Source: Rhodomicrobium sp. R_RK_3 (GTDB taxonomy: Bacteria; Pseudomonadota; Alphaproteobacteria; Rhizobiales; Rhodomicrobiaceae). Taken from it: a stretch of DNA of 64,000 nucleotides. Made by a program: the position numbers and the translations under genes. A model generated the notes under the pieces. The model was not told where the DNA came from and did no database searches. It saw only the letters and a program-made list of their open reading frames with translations. Positions within the stretch are counted from its first letter, which is position 1. The number at the start of each line of letters is the position of its first letter. Below are positions 1-8,839 of the stretch, in pieces. The stretch spans positions 116,128-180,127 of the forward strand of contig NZ_MWLK01000039.1 of NCBI RefSeq assembly GCF_002198715.1, given 5' to 3'.

Positions 1-216
1 GACCGCCATCGCCCGGTCCCGATAAAGGCCCTCGGCCATGTGACGTCGAGCTATTGGAGCGCAGCTTGCGGTCGATCCATCGCGCTGGCGCTGGTCGCGG
101 GCGGGCGCGAGCGGATGGGCGAGACGCTCTATGTCACGACTCCGGACAGCTTCGCCGCGGCGCGCGTGACGGCCCCGGTCTTCTTCGACGAGAAGGGAGC
201 GCGCGTCCATGCTTGA
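1..216 (+). CDS. soxA: Sarcosine oxidase alpha subunit, C-terminal end (5' truncated by window)
   Basis: Frame 1 is open from the first base to the TGA at 214-216 and ends in a glycine-cleavage T-protein-like C-terminus containing GHVTSSYWSA and ERMGETLYV, typical of the alpha subunit of heterotetrameric sarcosine oxidase. That enzyme oxidatively demethylates sarcosine to glycine, passing the one-carbon unit to tetrahydrofolate. Only about 71 residues are visible. The stop overlaps the start of the gamma-subunit gene by 8 bp, as expected for a translationally coupled soxBDAG operon. The catalytic and cofactor-binding N-terminal part lies outside the window. Confidence 0.85.
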   Translation, partial: DRHRPVPIKALGHVTSSYWSAACGRSIALALVAGGRERMGETLYVTTPDSFAAARVTAPVFFDEKGARVHA

Positions 217-772
217 GACCCCGAACGCCGCCCGCCGCGTCTCCGCCTTCGCCGATGCGGTCAGCCCCGCAGGCATCCGCCCGCTGCCGGGCGCGGCGCG
301 CTTTGCCCTGCGGCTCCGCGAGGCGGACGCCACCGGTGAGGCCGCAGGCTTCCGCCTGGATCAGCCGCTGAACACCTTCGCCGCGCAGGGCGACCGGCTG
401 TCGCTCCGGCTCGGGCCGAATGAGTGGCTGCTGATCGGTCCCGAAGCCGATGCCGACGCCATCGCCGCCGAAATCGCCGCGGCACTCGGCACACGCTTCC
501 ACACGCTGGTCGATATCGGCCATCGTAACGTCGCCATCGAAGTCAAAGGCCCGCACGCCGCCGACATCCTCAACGCCGGCTGCCCGCTCGACCTGTTCGA
601 CGCGCGCTTCCCAACCGGCACCGCAACGCGCACACTGCTCGGCAAGGCGGAGATCGTGCTGATGCGCCTCGACGATGCGCCGACCTACCGCGTCGAATGC
701 TGGCGCTCCTTCGCCACCTACGTGCACGACTTCCTAACCGAGGCGGCGCAGGAATTCGACGCCGGGACATGA
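209..772 (+). CDS. soxG: Sarcosine oxidase gamma subunit
   Basis: The protein has 187 residues, the usual size of SoxG. It has the family pattern of a T-protein-like fold: an LRLGPNEWLLIGP segment near residue 70, DIGHRN near 105 and a YRVECWRSFATYV C-terminus. SoxG is the small structural subunit of heterotetrameric sarcosine oxidase and binds no cofactor of its own. The ATG lies inside the end of soxA, which suggests coupled translation. It is the last sox gene, and the next gene (sdaA) follows after an intergenic repeat. Confidence 0.9.
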   Translation: MLETPNAARRVSAFADAVSPAGIRPLPGAARFALRLREADATGEAAGFRLDQPLNTFAAQGDRLSLRLGPNEWLLIGPEADADAIAAEIAAALGTRFHTLVDIGHRNVAIEVKGPHAADILNAGCPLDLFDARFPTGTATRTLLGKAEIVLMRLDDAPTYRVECWRSFATYVHDFLTEAAQEFDAGT

Positions 773-815
773 TCAGATGAGGTGGACGCAACCAACCCTG
801 CCGCTTGCCGCAGCG

Positions 816-922
816 AACCCTCTCCAAGGGGAGAGGGCGCGCGAAGTGTGCCGGGTGAGGGGTTGCGGATTCACGGCTGAGGCACCAACCCCTCACCCTA
901 GCCCTCTCCCCAGGGAGAGGGA
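816..922. repeat. Family A palindromic repeat (CCCTCTCC...GGAGAGGG), paired copy
   Basis: Two inverted CCCTCTCC/GGAGAGGG hairpins (about 817-838 and 902-921) flank a core containing GGGTGAGGGGTT and its complement AACCCCTCACCC. The same layout recurs at 4737-4855, 22086-22220 and 40316-40430, and as a single hairpin at 29724-29753. This is a dispersed REP-like element filling the gap between soxG and sdaA. It probably folds in RNA and may dampen read-through, which is inference. Confidence 0.8.
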
Positions 923-958
923 ACTAGGCTGCGGCTTATGGATGGGTGGGCCGCTCCC

Positions 959-2308
959 ATGATCAGCGTCTTCGACCTCTTCAAGATCGGCATCGGGCCT
1001 TCCAGCTCGCACACCGTCGGCCCCATGGTCGCCGCCAAGCGCTTCCGCGACGGTCTCGCCGGGACGCTTGCCGCGCATATCCAGGTCCGGCTGTTCGGCT
1101 CGCTCGCCTGGACGGGGCGCGGCCATAAGACGGATGCAGCGATCAGCCTCGGCTTGCTCGGCGAGACGCCGGAGGCCATCGATCCCGACGCCGTGCCCGC
1201 TTTGCTCGACCGGCTCAATGCCGAGAACACGATCCCGATCGCCGGCCGCCTGCTGCGCTTCGATCCCGCCGCCGACCTAATCTTCAATCACACCGACCTG
1301 CTGCCGGGCCATTCCAACGGCATGCGCTTCACCGCATTCGGCGGCGACGGCGCCATCATCTCCGACCGCGTCTTCTATTCCATCGGCGGCGGTTTTGTCG
1401 TCGAGGAGGGCGAGAACGCCGAAGCCCAGCCGCCCACCGTCCCGCATCCCTTCGAGACCGCCGCCCAGCTCCTGGCGCTGTGCGATGCGCGCGGCCTGTC
1501 GATCGTCGATCTCCAGCGCGCCAACGAGATCGCCCTGCGCCCGGCCTCTGAGGTCGATGCCGGTCTCGACGCCATCGGCCGCGCCATGTTCACCTGCGTC
1601 GAGCGCGGCATCACCCATTCCGGCATCCTGCCCGGCGGCCTGAAGGTCAAGCGCCGCGCCATGGCCCTGCACGACACGCTCATCGCGCGCCGCGCCAGCA
1701 ACCAGCGCCCCGCCCACGACCTCATGGACTGGGTCTCCACCTACGCCATCGCCGTGAACGAGGAGAACGCCGCGGGCGGCCGCGTCGTCACCGCGCCCAC
1801 CAACGGCGCCGCCGGCATCATCCCTGCCGTGCTCTGCTATTTCCGCGATTTCTGCCCGGACTATGCCGAGGCCAAGATCGGCGATTTCCTGCTCGCCGCC
1901 GCCGCCATCGGCAGCCTCATCAAGAAGAACGCTTCGATCTCCGGCGCGGAAGTCGGCTGCCAAGGCGAGGTCGGCTCCGCCGCCTCGATGGCCGCTGCCG
2001 GGCTCGCTGCCTGCCTCGGCGCGACGCCCGCCCAGATCGAGAACGCCGCCGAAATCGCCATGGAGCATCACCTGGGCATGACCTGCGACCCGATCGGCGG
2101 GCTGGTGCAGATCCCCTGCATCGAGCGCAACGCGTTCGGCGCGATCAAGGCCATCGCCGCCGCCTCGCTCGCCATGCATGGCGACGGCACGCACCGCGTC
2201 AGCCTCGACGAAGTGATCGAGACCATGCGCCAGACCGGCGCCGACATGCAGTCGAAATACAAGGAAACCTCGCGCGGCGGCCTCGCCGTGAACGTCGCGG
2301 AATGTTGA
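959..2308 (+). CDS. sdaA: L-serine ammonia-lyase (iron-sulfur L-serine dehydratase)
   Basis: A single-chain SdaA of about 449 residues that converts L-serine to pyruvate and ammonia with a [4Fe-4S] cluster. The N-terminal beta domain begins [17 protein letters not shown]. The alpha domain carries the cluster cysteines in [15 protein letters not shown] and QIPCIERN, and [20 protein letters not shown] is the family signature. An in-frame ATG at 938 exists, but the ATG at 959 gives the conserved [11 protein letters not shown] start. Here the enzyme probably drains serine formed from the glycine released by betaine and sarcosine demethylation. It lies in the same direction as the sox and dgc genes. 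Confidence 0.93.
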   Translation: MISVFDLFKIGIGPSSSHTVGPMVAAKRFRDGLAGTLAAHIQVRLFGSLAWTGRGHKTDAAISLGLLGETPEAIDPDAVPALLDRLNAENTIPIAGRLLRFDPAADLIFNHTDLLPGHSNGMRFTAFGGDGAIISDRVFYSIGGGFVVEEGENAEAQPPTVPHPFETAAQLLALCDARGLSIVDLQRANEIALRPASEVDAGLDAIGRAMFTCVERGITHSGILPGGLKVKRRAMALHDTLIARRASNQRPAHDLMDWVSTYAIAVNEENAAGGRVVTAPTNGAAGIIPAVLCYFRDFCPDYAEAKIGDFLLAAAAIGSLIKKNASISGAEVGCQGEVGSAASMAAAGLAACLGATPAQIENAAEIAMEHHLGMTCDPIGGLVQIPCIERNAFGAIKAIAAASLAMHGDGTHRVSLDEVIETMRQTGADMQSKYKETSRGGLAVNVAEC

Positions 2309-2317
2309 AAATACGGA

Positions 2318-2400
2318 TGTCATCTCAGCGCAAGCTGGGATCCAGTAAACGCCGGAGAGGCTGCGGCGTACTGATTCCTGCCTGCGCGGGAATGACAGTA
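2318..2400. repeat. Family B repeat (ATGTCATC...GGGATCCAGTA / GCGGGAATGACA)
   Basis: Inverted ends ATGTCATC and GAATGACA with internal GGGATCCAGTAAA and GCGGAGTACTG-like segments. A closely similar copy is at 26125-26234. It is a REP-like intergenic element between sdaA and dgcA and has no coding potential. Confidence 0.7.
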
Positions 2401-2457
2401 ATGGAGTTCATGTAAACTGACCGCGATCCAGACACAGGGTCAGGAAAGGCTCGGCTG

Positions 2458-4500
2458 ATGACGGCACCCTTCGAAGCCCTGCTTCGCCCGCTCACCATCA
2501 AGGGGCTGACGATCCGCAACCGGATCATGAGCACCAGCCATGCCCCGTCCTACGGCGCGGATGGCAAGCCGAAGGAGCGTTACCAGCTCTACCACGAGGA
2601 GAAGGCCAAGGGCGGCATCGGCCTGACCATGTTCGGCGGCTCGTCCTCCGTCGCGGTCGACAGCCCGGCCGCGCCCTGGAACCAGATCTCCGTCGCCGAC
2701 GACAGCGTCGTGCCGTTCTTCCGCGAATTCGCCGACCGCATCCATGCCCATGGCGCGGCGCTGATGATCCAGCTCACCCATATGGGCCGGCGCACCAAAT
2801 GGGACACCGAAAACTGGCTGCCGACCGTCTCCGCCTCGCCGCGCCGCGAGCCCGCCAGCCGCTCCATCCCCAAGGAGATGGAGGATTTCGACATCGCCCG
2901 CATCGTCGCCGACTACGCCGCCGCCGCGCGCCGCTGCAAGGAAGGCGGGCTGGACGGCTGCGAGATTTCGGCGGCGCATGGCCATCTGATCGACCAGTTC
3001 TGGAGCCCGTCCGTCAACAAGCGCACGGACGGCTATGGCGGCAGCCTGGAGAACCGCATGCGTTTTGGCATCGAGGTGCTGGAGGCGATGCGCGCGGCCA
3101 CCGGCCCGGATTACGTCATCGGCATGCGCATGTCCGGCGACGAACTGATCGACGACGGGCTGACGCATCAGGACTGCATCGCCATCGCCAAGACCTATGC
3201 CGAGCGTGGCCTTGTCGATTTCATCAACCTGATCGGCGGCCAGGCGCGCGACCACCTCGCCCACGCCATCGTGCTGCCGAACATGTCCTTCCCCGTCGCG
3301 CCGTTCCTGGCGCTGGCGAGCGCGATCAAGCGCGAGGTGGGCGTGCCGGTCTTCCACGCCCAGCGCATCACCGACCTGGCGACGGCGGGGCGGGCGGTGT
3401 CGGAGGGGCATATCGACATGGTCGCCATGACCCGCGCCCACATCGCCGACCCGCATATCGTGCGCAAGCTGATGGACGGGCGCGTCGACGACATCCGCCA
3501 ATGCGTCGGCTACGGCTATTGCATCGACCGCATCTATGCCGGCAATGACGCGCTCTGCATCCAGAACGCCGCCACCGGCCGCGAGCGGACCATGCCGCAT
3601 GTCGTGCCGAAGGGGGAGAAAAGGCGGCGCGTGGTGGTGATCGGCGGCGGGCCGGCCGGGCTGGAGGCGGCGCGGGTGTCGGCGGAGCGCGGGCATCAGG
3701 TGGTGCTGTTCGAGCGCAGCGCGGCGACGGGCGGTCAGGTCTCCATCGCGGCCAAGGCGACATGGCGCGAGGCGCTGACGGGGATCACGCGCTGGCTGAC
3801 GCAGCAGGCGGTCAAGCGGGGCGTGGACATGCGCCTCGGTGTCGAGGCGACGCCGGAGCTGATCGCGGCGGAAAGCCCGGATGTGGTGATCCTGGCGACG
3901 GGCGGGCGGCCGAGCCGGGGCGGCATCGAGGGCGAAGCGTTAGCGGTCACGACCTGGGATGTGTTGAGTGGGGCGGTGACGCCAGCCGAGCATATTTTGG
4001 TTTATGACGGCACCGGCCAGCACCACGCGCCGTCCTGCGCGGAGTTCTTGGCTAAGCGCGGCGCGCTGGTGGAGATCGCCACGCAGGACCGCATGATCGG
4101 CGAGGAAATCGGCGCCACCAATCAGCCCATCCATATGCGCGAGCTGACCAAGCTCGATGTGATGATGTCGCCGAATTTGCAGCTCGTGCAGATCTACGCC
4201 GAGGGCAATCGCCGGGTGGCAGTGCTGCGCAACGAATATACGCACGCCGAGGAGGAGCGGCTGATCGACCAGGTCGTGGTGGAATACGGCACCCTGCCGG
4301 AGGACGCGCTGTATTTCGCGATGAAGGAGACCTCGGTCAATCGCGGCGAGATGGATTTACACGCGCTGATCGCGGGCCGCCCGCAGCCCGCCGTGAATGG
4401 CAGCGGCGGTTTTGCGCTGTTCCGCATCGGCGATGCGGTGGCGGGGCGGAACATCCACGCAGCGATCTACGACGCCGCCCGGCTCTGCAAGGATTTGTAG
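2458..4500 (+). CDS. dgcA: Dimethylglycine demethylase flavoprotein subunit DgcA (OYE-like/Rossmann)
   Basis: The 680 residues resemble the trimethylamine-dehydrogenase/2,4-dienoyl-CoA reductase type. An Old-Yellow-Enzyme TIM barrel (about 1-340, with AAHGHLIDQFWSPSVNKRTD) leads into an Fe-S binding stretch near 349-367, then a Rossmann dinucleotide domain starting VVVIGGGPAGLEAA near 392. DgcA with DgcB demethylates dimethylglycine to sarcosine. Context (dgcB, ETF genes and gbcAB directly downstream, sox upstream) supports this over a generic oxidoreductase. The iron-sulfur stretch shows C349, Y352, C355 and C367, so one of the four usual Cys ligands is Tyr. The start ATG follows a weak AGGAAAGG-like site. 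Confidence 0.9.
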   Translation: MTAPFEALLRPLTIKGLTIRNRIMSTSHAPSYGADGKPKERYQLYHEEKAKGGIGLTMFGGSSSVAVDSPAAPWNQISVADDSVVPFFREFADRIHAHGAALMIQLTHMGRRTKWDTENWLPTVSASPRREPASRSIPKEMEDFDIARIVADYAAAARRCKEGGLDGCEISAAHGHLIDQFWSPSVNKRTDGYGGSLENRMRFGIEVLEAMRAATGPDYVIGMRMSGDELIDDGLTHQDCIAIAKTYAERGLVDFINLIGGQARDHLAHAIVLPNMSFPVAPFLALASAIKREVGVPVFHAQRITDLATAGRAVSEGHIDMVAMTRAHIADPHIVRKLMDGRVDDIRQCVGYGYCIDRIYAGNDALCIQNAATGRERTMPHVVPKGEKRRRVVVIGGGPAGLEAARVSAERGHQVVLFERSAATGGQVSIAAKATWREALTGITRWLTQQAVKRGVDMRLGVEATPELIAAESPDVVILATGGRPSRGGIEGEALAVTTWDVLSGAVTPAEHILVYDGTGQHHAPSCAEFLAKRGALVEIATQDRMIGEEIGATNQPIHMRELTKLDVMMSPNLQLVQIYAEGNRRVAVLRNEYTHAEEERLIDQVVVEYGTLPEDALYFAMKETSVNRGEMDLHALIAGRPQPAVNGSGGFALFRIGDAVAGRNIHAAIYDAARLCKDL

Positions 4501-4518
4501 GGATGAGCGCAAGGTCTC

Positions 4519-4855
4519 CCCTCCCGTCGTCCCGCACCCCGGCTCGCTGGCCGGGGCAGGCGGCCTTCAGGCCGAGGCGGGACCCAATCATCTATCCGCG
4601 AACGCTGCGGCAAGCAGATATGCGAGTAAGCCCCGGCTCTTACGGCCGGGGCGACGAGCTTTGGAAGGCGCTGAGAATCAATCGGCGCCTCGCTCCCGTC
4701 ACACGTTCCGCACCCAATTTCAGAGGCCGCATCCGGTCCCCTCTCCCATGGGGAGAGGGACAGGGTGAGGGGGTGTGTCCTCTCGATTTGGCGAGGCCCT
4801 ACCACACGGATAGGGATTACCCCCTCACCCCAGCCCTCTCCCCATGGGAGAGGGA
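4519..4855. repeat. Composite intergenic region: family C element followed by family A element
   Basis: The 382-bp gap between dgcA and dgcB is filled by repeats. Positions 4519-4663 carry a family C element with ends GTCGTCCCGC and GGCCGGGGCGACGA and an internal GGGACCCAAT; a similar element is at 11233-11343. Positions 4737-4855 carry a family A element with two CCCTCTCCC hairpins. No ORF in the gap has a ribosome-binding site. The dgcB ribosome-binding site GGAGG lies at 4873-4877, just downstream. Confidence 0.75.
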
Positions 4856-4882
4856 GCGATCCGTCGCGGATTGGAGGTGCGG

Positions 4883-6766
4883 ATGATTGCTGCCGCGCTC
4901 TCCGGCCTGATGCTCACCACGCTGGCGGCGGGCGCGTTGCTCGCCGTATTGAACGCGCGTCGATGGCTGGCGGGGCAGGCGGCGAGCGTCGATCTGGTCG
5001 GCGGCTTGCTGGCGCTGCCGCAGCGGTATCTAGGCGATGTGCATCATGTCGTCGCGCGCAAGCCGTATAATGCGCTTTTTCACGCGCTCGTGGCGGGGGG
5101 TTTCCTTGCCTCGCTGCCGCTGATCCTGCTCGCCGCTCTACCTGCCCTTCGGGGCTGGCTACTCTGGACGGCGCTGGCTTTGTGCCTGGCGGTCATGCTC
5201 GCCGGAGCGCTGATGGTAGGCTGGCGGCGCGGGGTGGCGCGGCCTTCGGAACTGTCCGGCGGAGGCTTCGCGCGGTTGCCATTCGCGTTGCTGGCCTATG
5301 CGGTTTGCCTCCTTATCGTCGCCGTCGATCAACTCGCGGGCGAAGCCCTGCCGCAGACCATTTCGCTGACCCTCGTGGCCATCGGCGCCCTCGCCGCGGC
5401 CGATCTGATCCTCGGCGTCGGACGCGGGCCACTCAAACACGCGCTGAACGGCGCGCTGCATCTCATCGCGCACCCTCGCCCCGCTCGCTTCCACCATGGA
5501 ACCCGCGACACCGCCATCCGCGCCCTCGACCTTACCGGCCAAAAACTCGGCACCGAACGCCCCGTCGATTTCGCCTGGAACCGGCTGCTCGGCTTCGACG
5601 CCTGCGTGCAATGCGGACGTTGCGAAACCGTCTGCCCCGCCTACGCCGCCGAGCTACCGCTCAATCCCAAAAAAATCATCCAGGACATCGCCGCCGCCCT
5701 CGACCCCGCCGCCACCGACCGCGCCTATGCCGGCCATCACCATCCCGGCCGCTCCCCCGGCGAAGCGCATGGCGGCCGGCTGCTGCCGCTGGTCGGCGCG
5801 GGCGCAATGATCCACCCGGACACGCTCTGGTCCTGCACGACCTGCCGCGCCTGCGTCGAGGAATGCCCGATGATGATCGAGCATGTCGACGCCGTCATCG
5901 ACCTGCGCCGCTTCGAGACGCTGGAGCGCGGCGCCACCCCCGGCAAGGCGGCGCTGGCGCTGGAGGAATTGCGCGCCGCCGACAATCCGTCAGGGCGCCC
6001 CGCATCGCAGCGCATCGAGTGGGCCGCCGACCTCGCGCTTCCTCTCATCGCGGACCGGGGCGAATGCGACATTCTGCTCTGGCTCGGCGATGCCGCCTTC
6101 GACATGCGCGGCCAGCGCAGCCTGCGCGCGCTGATAGAGCTCCTGCGCCGTGCGGGCGTCGACTTCGCCGTGCTCGGCGCGGACGAGCTGGATTGCGGCG
6201 ACCTCGCCCGCCGGCTCGGCGACGAGGCGACCTTCCAGGACTTCGCCCGGCGCAACATCGCGCTGCTCGGCCGCTACCGCTTCAACCGCATCCTCACCAA
6301 CGACCCGCATGTGCTGCATGTGCTGCGGAAAGAATATCCGTCATTCGGCGGACGCTACACCGTCGTCCATCACACGGCGCTGCTGCTCGAACTCATCGAG
6401 GCCGGACGCCTCGCACCGCGCGGCTCGGGCCGCAGCGTGACCTTCCACGATCCCTGCTATCTCGGCCGCTATAATGGCGAGATCGAAGCGCCGCGGCGGC
6501 TGCTCGACGCGCTCGGCCTTGAGCGGATCGAGATGGAGCGGTCGGGCCTGCGCTCGAGCTGCTGCGGCGGCGGAGGCGGCGCGCCGCTGACCGATGTCGC
6601 CGGCAAGAAGCGCATCCCGGACATCCGCATGGACCACGCGCGCGCGACCGGCGCGGAGCGCGTGGCGGTCGGCTGCCCGAATTGCACGATCATGCTGGAA
6701 GGCGTGACCGGCAAGCGCCCCGCCGTCGCCGATATCGCGGAACTGATGCTGGAGGCGGTGGCATGA
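4883..6766 (+). CDS. dgcB: Dimethylglycine demethylase iron-sulfur membrane subunit DgcB
   Basis: The protein has about 627 residues. Four or five hydrophobic helices make up the N-terminal 220 residues. Next come two 4Fe-4S motifs, CVQCGRCETVCP (near 240) and CTTCRACVEECP (near 315), and a C-terminal heterodisulfide-reductase-like CCG domain with SSCCGGGGG and GCPNCTIM. The protein passes electrons from the DgcA flavin towards ETF or quinone at the membrane. The ATG at 4883 sits behind GGAGGTGC; the longer reading from 4844 runs into a repeat and was rejected. Its stop overlaps the etfA start as ATGA. Confidence 0.9.
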   Translation: MIAAALSGLMLTTLAAGALLAVLNARRWLAGQAASVDLVGGLLALPQRYLGDVHHVVARKPYNALFHALVAGGFLASLPLILLAALPALRGWLLWTALALCLAVMLAGALMVGWRRGVARPSELSGGGFARLPFALLAYAVCLLIVAVDQLAGEALPQTISLTLVAIGALAAADLILGVGRGPLKHALNGALHLIAHPRPARFHHGTRDTAIRALDLTGQKLGTERPVDFAWNRLLGFDACVQCGRCETVCPAYAAELPLNPKKIIQDIAAALDPAATDRAYAGHHHPGRSPGEAHGGRLLPLVGAGAMIHPDTLWSCTTCRACVEECPMMIEHVDAVIDLRRFETLERGATPGKAALALEELRAADNPSGRPASQRIEWAADLALPLIADRGECDILLWLGDAAFDMRGQRSLRALIELLRRAGVDFAVLGADELDCGDLARRLGDEATFQDFARRNIALLGRYRFNRILTNDPHVLHVLRKEYPSFGGRYTVVHHTALLLELIEAGRLAPRGSGRSVTFHDPCYLGRYNGEIEAPRRLLDALGLERIEMERSGLRSSCCGGGGGAPLTDVAGKKRIPDIRMDHARATGAERVAVGCPNCTIMLEGVTGKRPAVADIAELMLEAVA

Positions 6767-7959
6767 CGGGCAAGAGGCGCGACCCGCGCGCCGAGCGTCA
6801 GGCGCGTCTCATTGCGGGCGGCGAGCGGAAGCGTTTTGCCCTCGGCGCGGTGCCTCAGCCCGCCGGACGCCCGCGCCGCGATCCGCGCAGCCTGCGGCGC
6901 GCGGCGACGGTGCCGGGCGGCGTCCGTCCCCGGATCGACTGGCACGGCGGCGCGCGGATGGCGGCGCGGCCCGGTCCCGATGCCCGCCCGCAATCCCAGC
7001 CCGAGATCCGCATCACCGCCGATCCGGCCTTTCTCGTGCTCGCGGTTGCCGATCATCCCGGCGGGGCGCTGTCCGAGCATGACCGCGAAACGATCGGCGC
7101 GGCCCGGAGCCTCGCCGACGCCGGTGGAGGCGCGGTCGCCGTGCTGACCTCGGGGACAGTCGAGGGCCTGGCCGAAGCCGGCGCGGATCGCGTGCTGTCC
7201 GTCCCGGCGGGACATATCGGCGACTACGATCCGGAAGCCCGGACCGCCGCCGTGCTGGCGGCCATCGATCTCTTAAAACCGCGCCATGTGCTCTTCCCCG
7301 AAAGCGCCGAAGGCGGGGCCGACCTCGCCCGGCGCGTCGCCGCGCTTTCGGGCGAGCGGCTGTTCGGCGGCGTGGCGTCGCTTTCGGCTGACGCCGCATC
7401 CCGGCGGATGCGGGGCGGCGCGATGGAAATGGCCGCCGCGCCGCCGCGCCTGATGTCCATCGCCGAAAATGCCTTCGCCGCGCATGACGGGGTCCGCCAC
7501 GAAGCCCGCGCGCTGGATGCGCCGGCATTCGCCCCGGTGCGGCGGATCGGGACCGTGACGCCGCTGGCGATCGAGGCGGGCACCCTCAGCCTCGCCGACG
7601 CCGATTTCATCCTCAGCGGCGGCAATGGCGTTACCGACTGGGCCGCCTTCGCCGAACTCGGCCGCGTGCTCGGCGCGACGCTCGGCGGCAGCCGCGTCGT
7701 CTGCGACGAGGGCCATCTGCCGCGCGACCGGCAGGTCGGCGCGTCGGGCAGCCTCGTCACCGCGCGCTGCTACCTGGCATTCGGCATCGCGGGCGCGCCG
7801 CAGCATCTGCAAGGCATCACCGAAGTCCGGCATGTGGTGGCGATCAACACCGACCTCCATGCCGAGATGATCAAACGCGCCGATCTCGCCATCATCGCCG
7901 ATGCGCAGGCCGTCATGCCCGCGCTGGTCGCCCATGCGAAGGAGCGCCGCGATGCCTAG
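6763..7959 (+). CDS. etfA: Electron transfer flavoprotein alpha subunit of the betaine-catabolism cluster
   Basis: About 398 residues. It has an Arg-rich N-terminal extension of roughly 90 residues, then an ETF alpha N-domain and the C-terminal FAD-binding domain, seen as ILSGGNGVTDW and GASGSLVTARCYLAFGIAG followed by PQHLQGI. It forms the ETF heterodimer with the next gene and takes electrons from dimethylglycine demethylation. The ATG overlaps the dgcB stop (ATGA), implying coupled translation. The long basic N-terminus is also known from ETF-like proteins next to dgcB in other bacteria (established association; exact role unknown). Confidence 0.88.
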   Translation: MTGKRRDPRAERQARLIAGGERKRFALGAVPQPAGRPRRDPRSLRRAATVPGGVRPRIDWHGGARMAARPGPDARPQSQPEIRITADPAFLVLAVADHPGGALSEHDRETIGAARSLADAGGGAVAVLTSGTVEGLAEAGADRVLSVPAGHIGDYDPEARTAAVLAAIDLLKPRHVLFPESAEGGADLARRVAALSGERLFGGVASLSADAASRRMRGGAMEMAAAPPRLMSIAENAFAAHDGVRHEARALDAPAFAPVRRIGTVTPLAIEAGTLSLADADFILSGGNGVTDWAAFAELGRVLGATLGGSRVVCDEGHLPRDRQVGASGSLVTARCYLAFGIAGAPQHLQGITEVRHVVAINTDLHAEMIKRADLAIIADAQAVMPALVAHAKERRDA

Positions 7960-8722
7960 CGTGGCGGTGCTGTTGTCGGTCGGGCGGCATCCGGCTTCGG
8001 GGCGGGCGCGCCGCGCGCCGCTCGATGCCCGGGCGCTGGAGATGGCGTTCAGCCTGCCGAATGCAGCGGTCCACGCCATTCATGCGGGCAATCCCGACGA
8101 GCCCGCCTTGCGCGATTATCTCGGCATGGGCATGGAGCGCCTGACCGTGCTGTCCATCCCGAGAGACGGCGATCCGGTCCCCGCGCTGACCGCCCATCTG
8201 GAACAGCTTTCGCCTGACATGGTCCTCTGCGGCAGCCGGGCGGAAGGCGGCGAAGATAGCGGCATGGTCCCCTATCTCATCGCCCACGCCCTCGGCTATG
8301 CCATGGTGGCCGACATCGCCGCCGTCAGCGCCAGCGCCGCCACAGCCACCCTGACGCAAGCTCTCCCGCGCGGGCGCCGCCGCCTGATCGAAACCGGCCT
8401 GCCGGTCGTCGCGACGGTCAACACCGCCGCTCCGGCGCCGCGCCAGTCCAGCTTCGGCCGCGCCCGGCGCGGCGTCATCGACATCCTCGCCGCCGACGCC
8501 CCCCCCGATACGCTCGCCGACCAATGCGAGATCCGCCCCTGGCGTCCGCGCCCCAAGCGGATGCGCCTCGCAGCCGCCGCCAGCGCCGCCGACCGGCTTA
8601 AAGCCATGACCGAGACCAGATCCGGCGAGGGCGCCGTGATGATCCAGCCCTCGCCGGAAGAGGCCGCCCGCGCCATCTATGCCTATCTCGTGGAAAAGCG
8701 CATCATCGGGGATGGGTCATGA
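7952..8722 (+). CDS. etfB: Electron transfer flavoprotein beta subunit of the betaine-catabolism cluster
   Basis: About 256 residues. The AANH-type nucleotide-binding fold shows CGSRAEGGEDSGMVPYLIA near residue 90 and PRGRRRLIETGLPVVATVN near 145, as in ETF beta. It overlaps etfA by 8 bp. It pairs with the alpha subunit to carry electrons from DgcAB. An upstream in-frame ATG at 7901 lies inside etfA and was not used. Confidence 0.87.
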   Translation: MPSVAVLLSVGRHPASGRARRAPLDARALEMAFSLPNAAVHAIHAGNPDEPALRDYLGMGMERLTVLSIPRDGDPVPALTAHLEQLSPDMVLCGSRAEGGEDSGMVPYLIAHALGYAMVADIAAVSASAATATLTQALPRGRRRLIETGLPVVATVNTAAPAPRQSSFGRARRGVIDILAADAPPDTLADQCEIRPWRPRPKRMRLAAAASAADRLKAMTETRSGEGAVMIQPSPEEAARAIYAYLVEKRIIGDGS

Positions 8723-8839
8723 GCATTTGCGCAAAAGCGCCTGTCGGATTTACAACCGAATCTGTCGCCGGCGAAAAAGCGCAATCGCGCTCATGTGGCG
8801 GACAATCGATCCCGTCCGCATCATTGTCAGGAGAGGCCC

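Noticed and set aside
773..958. Short frames between soxG and sdaA
   Set aside because: They translate the family A repeat and lack ribosome-binding sites.
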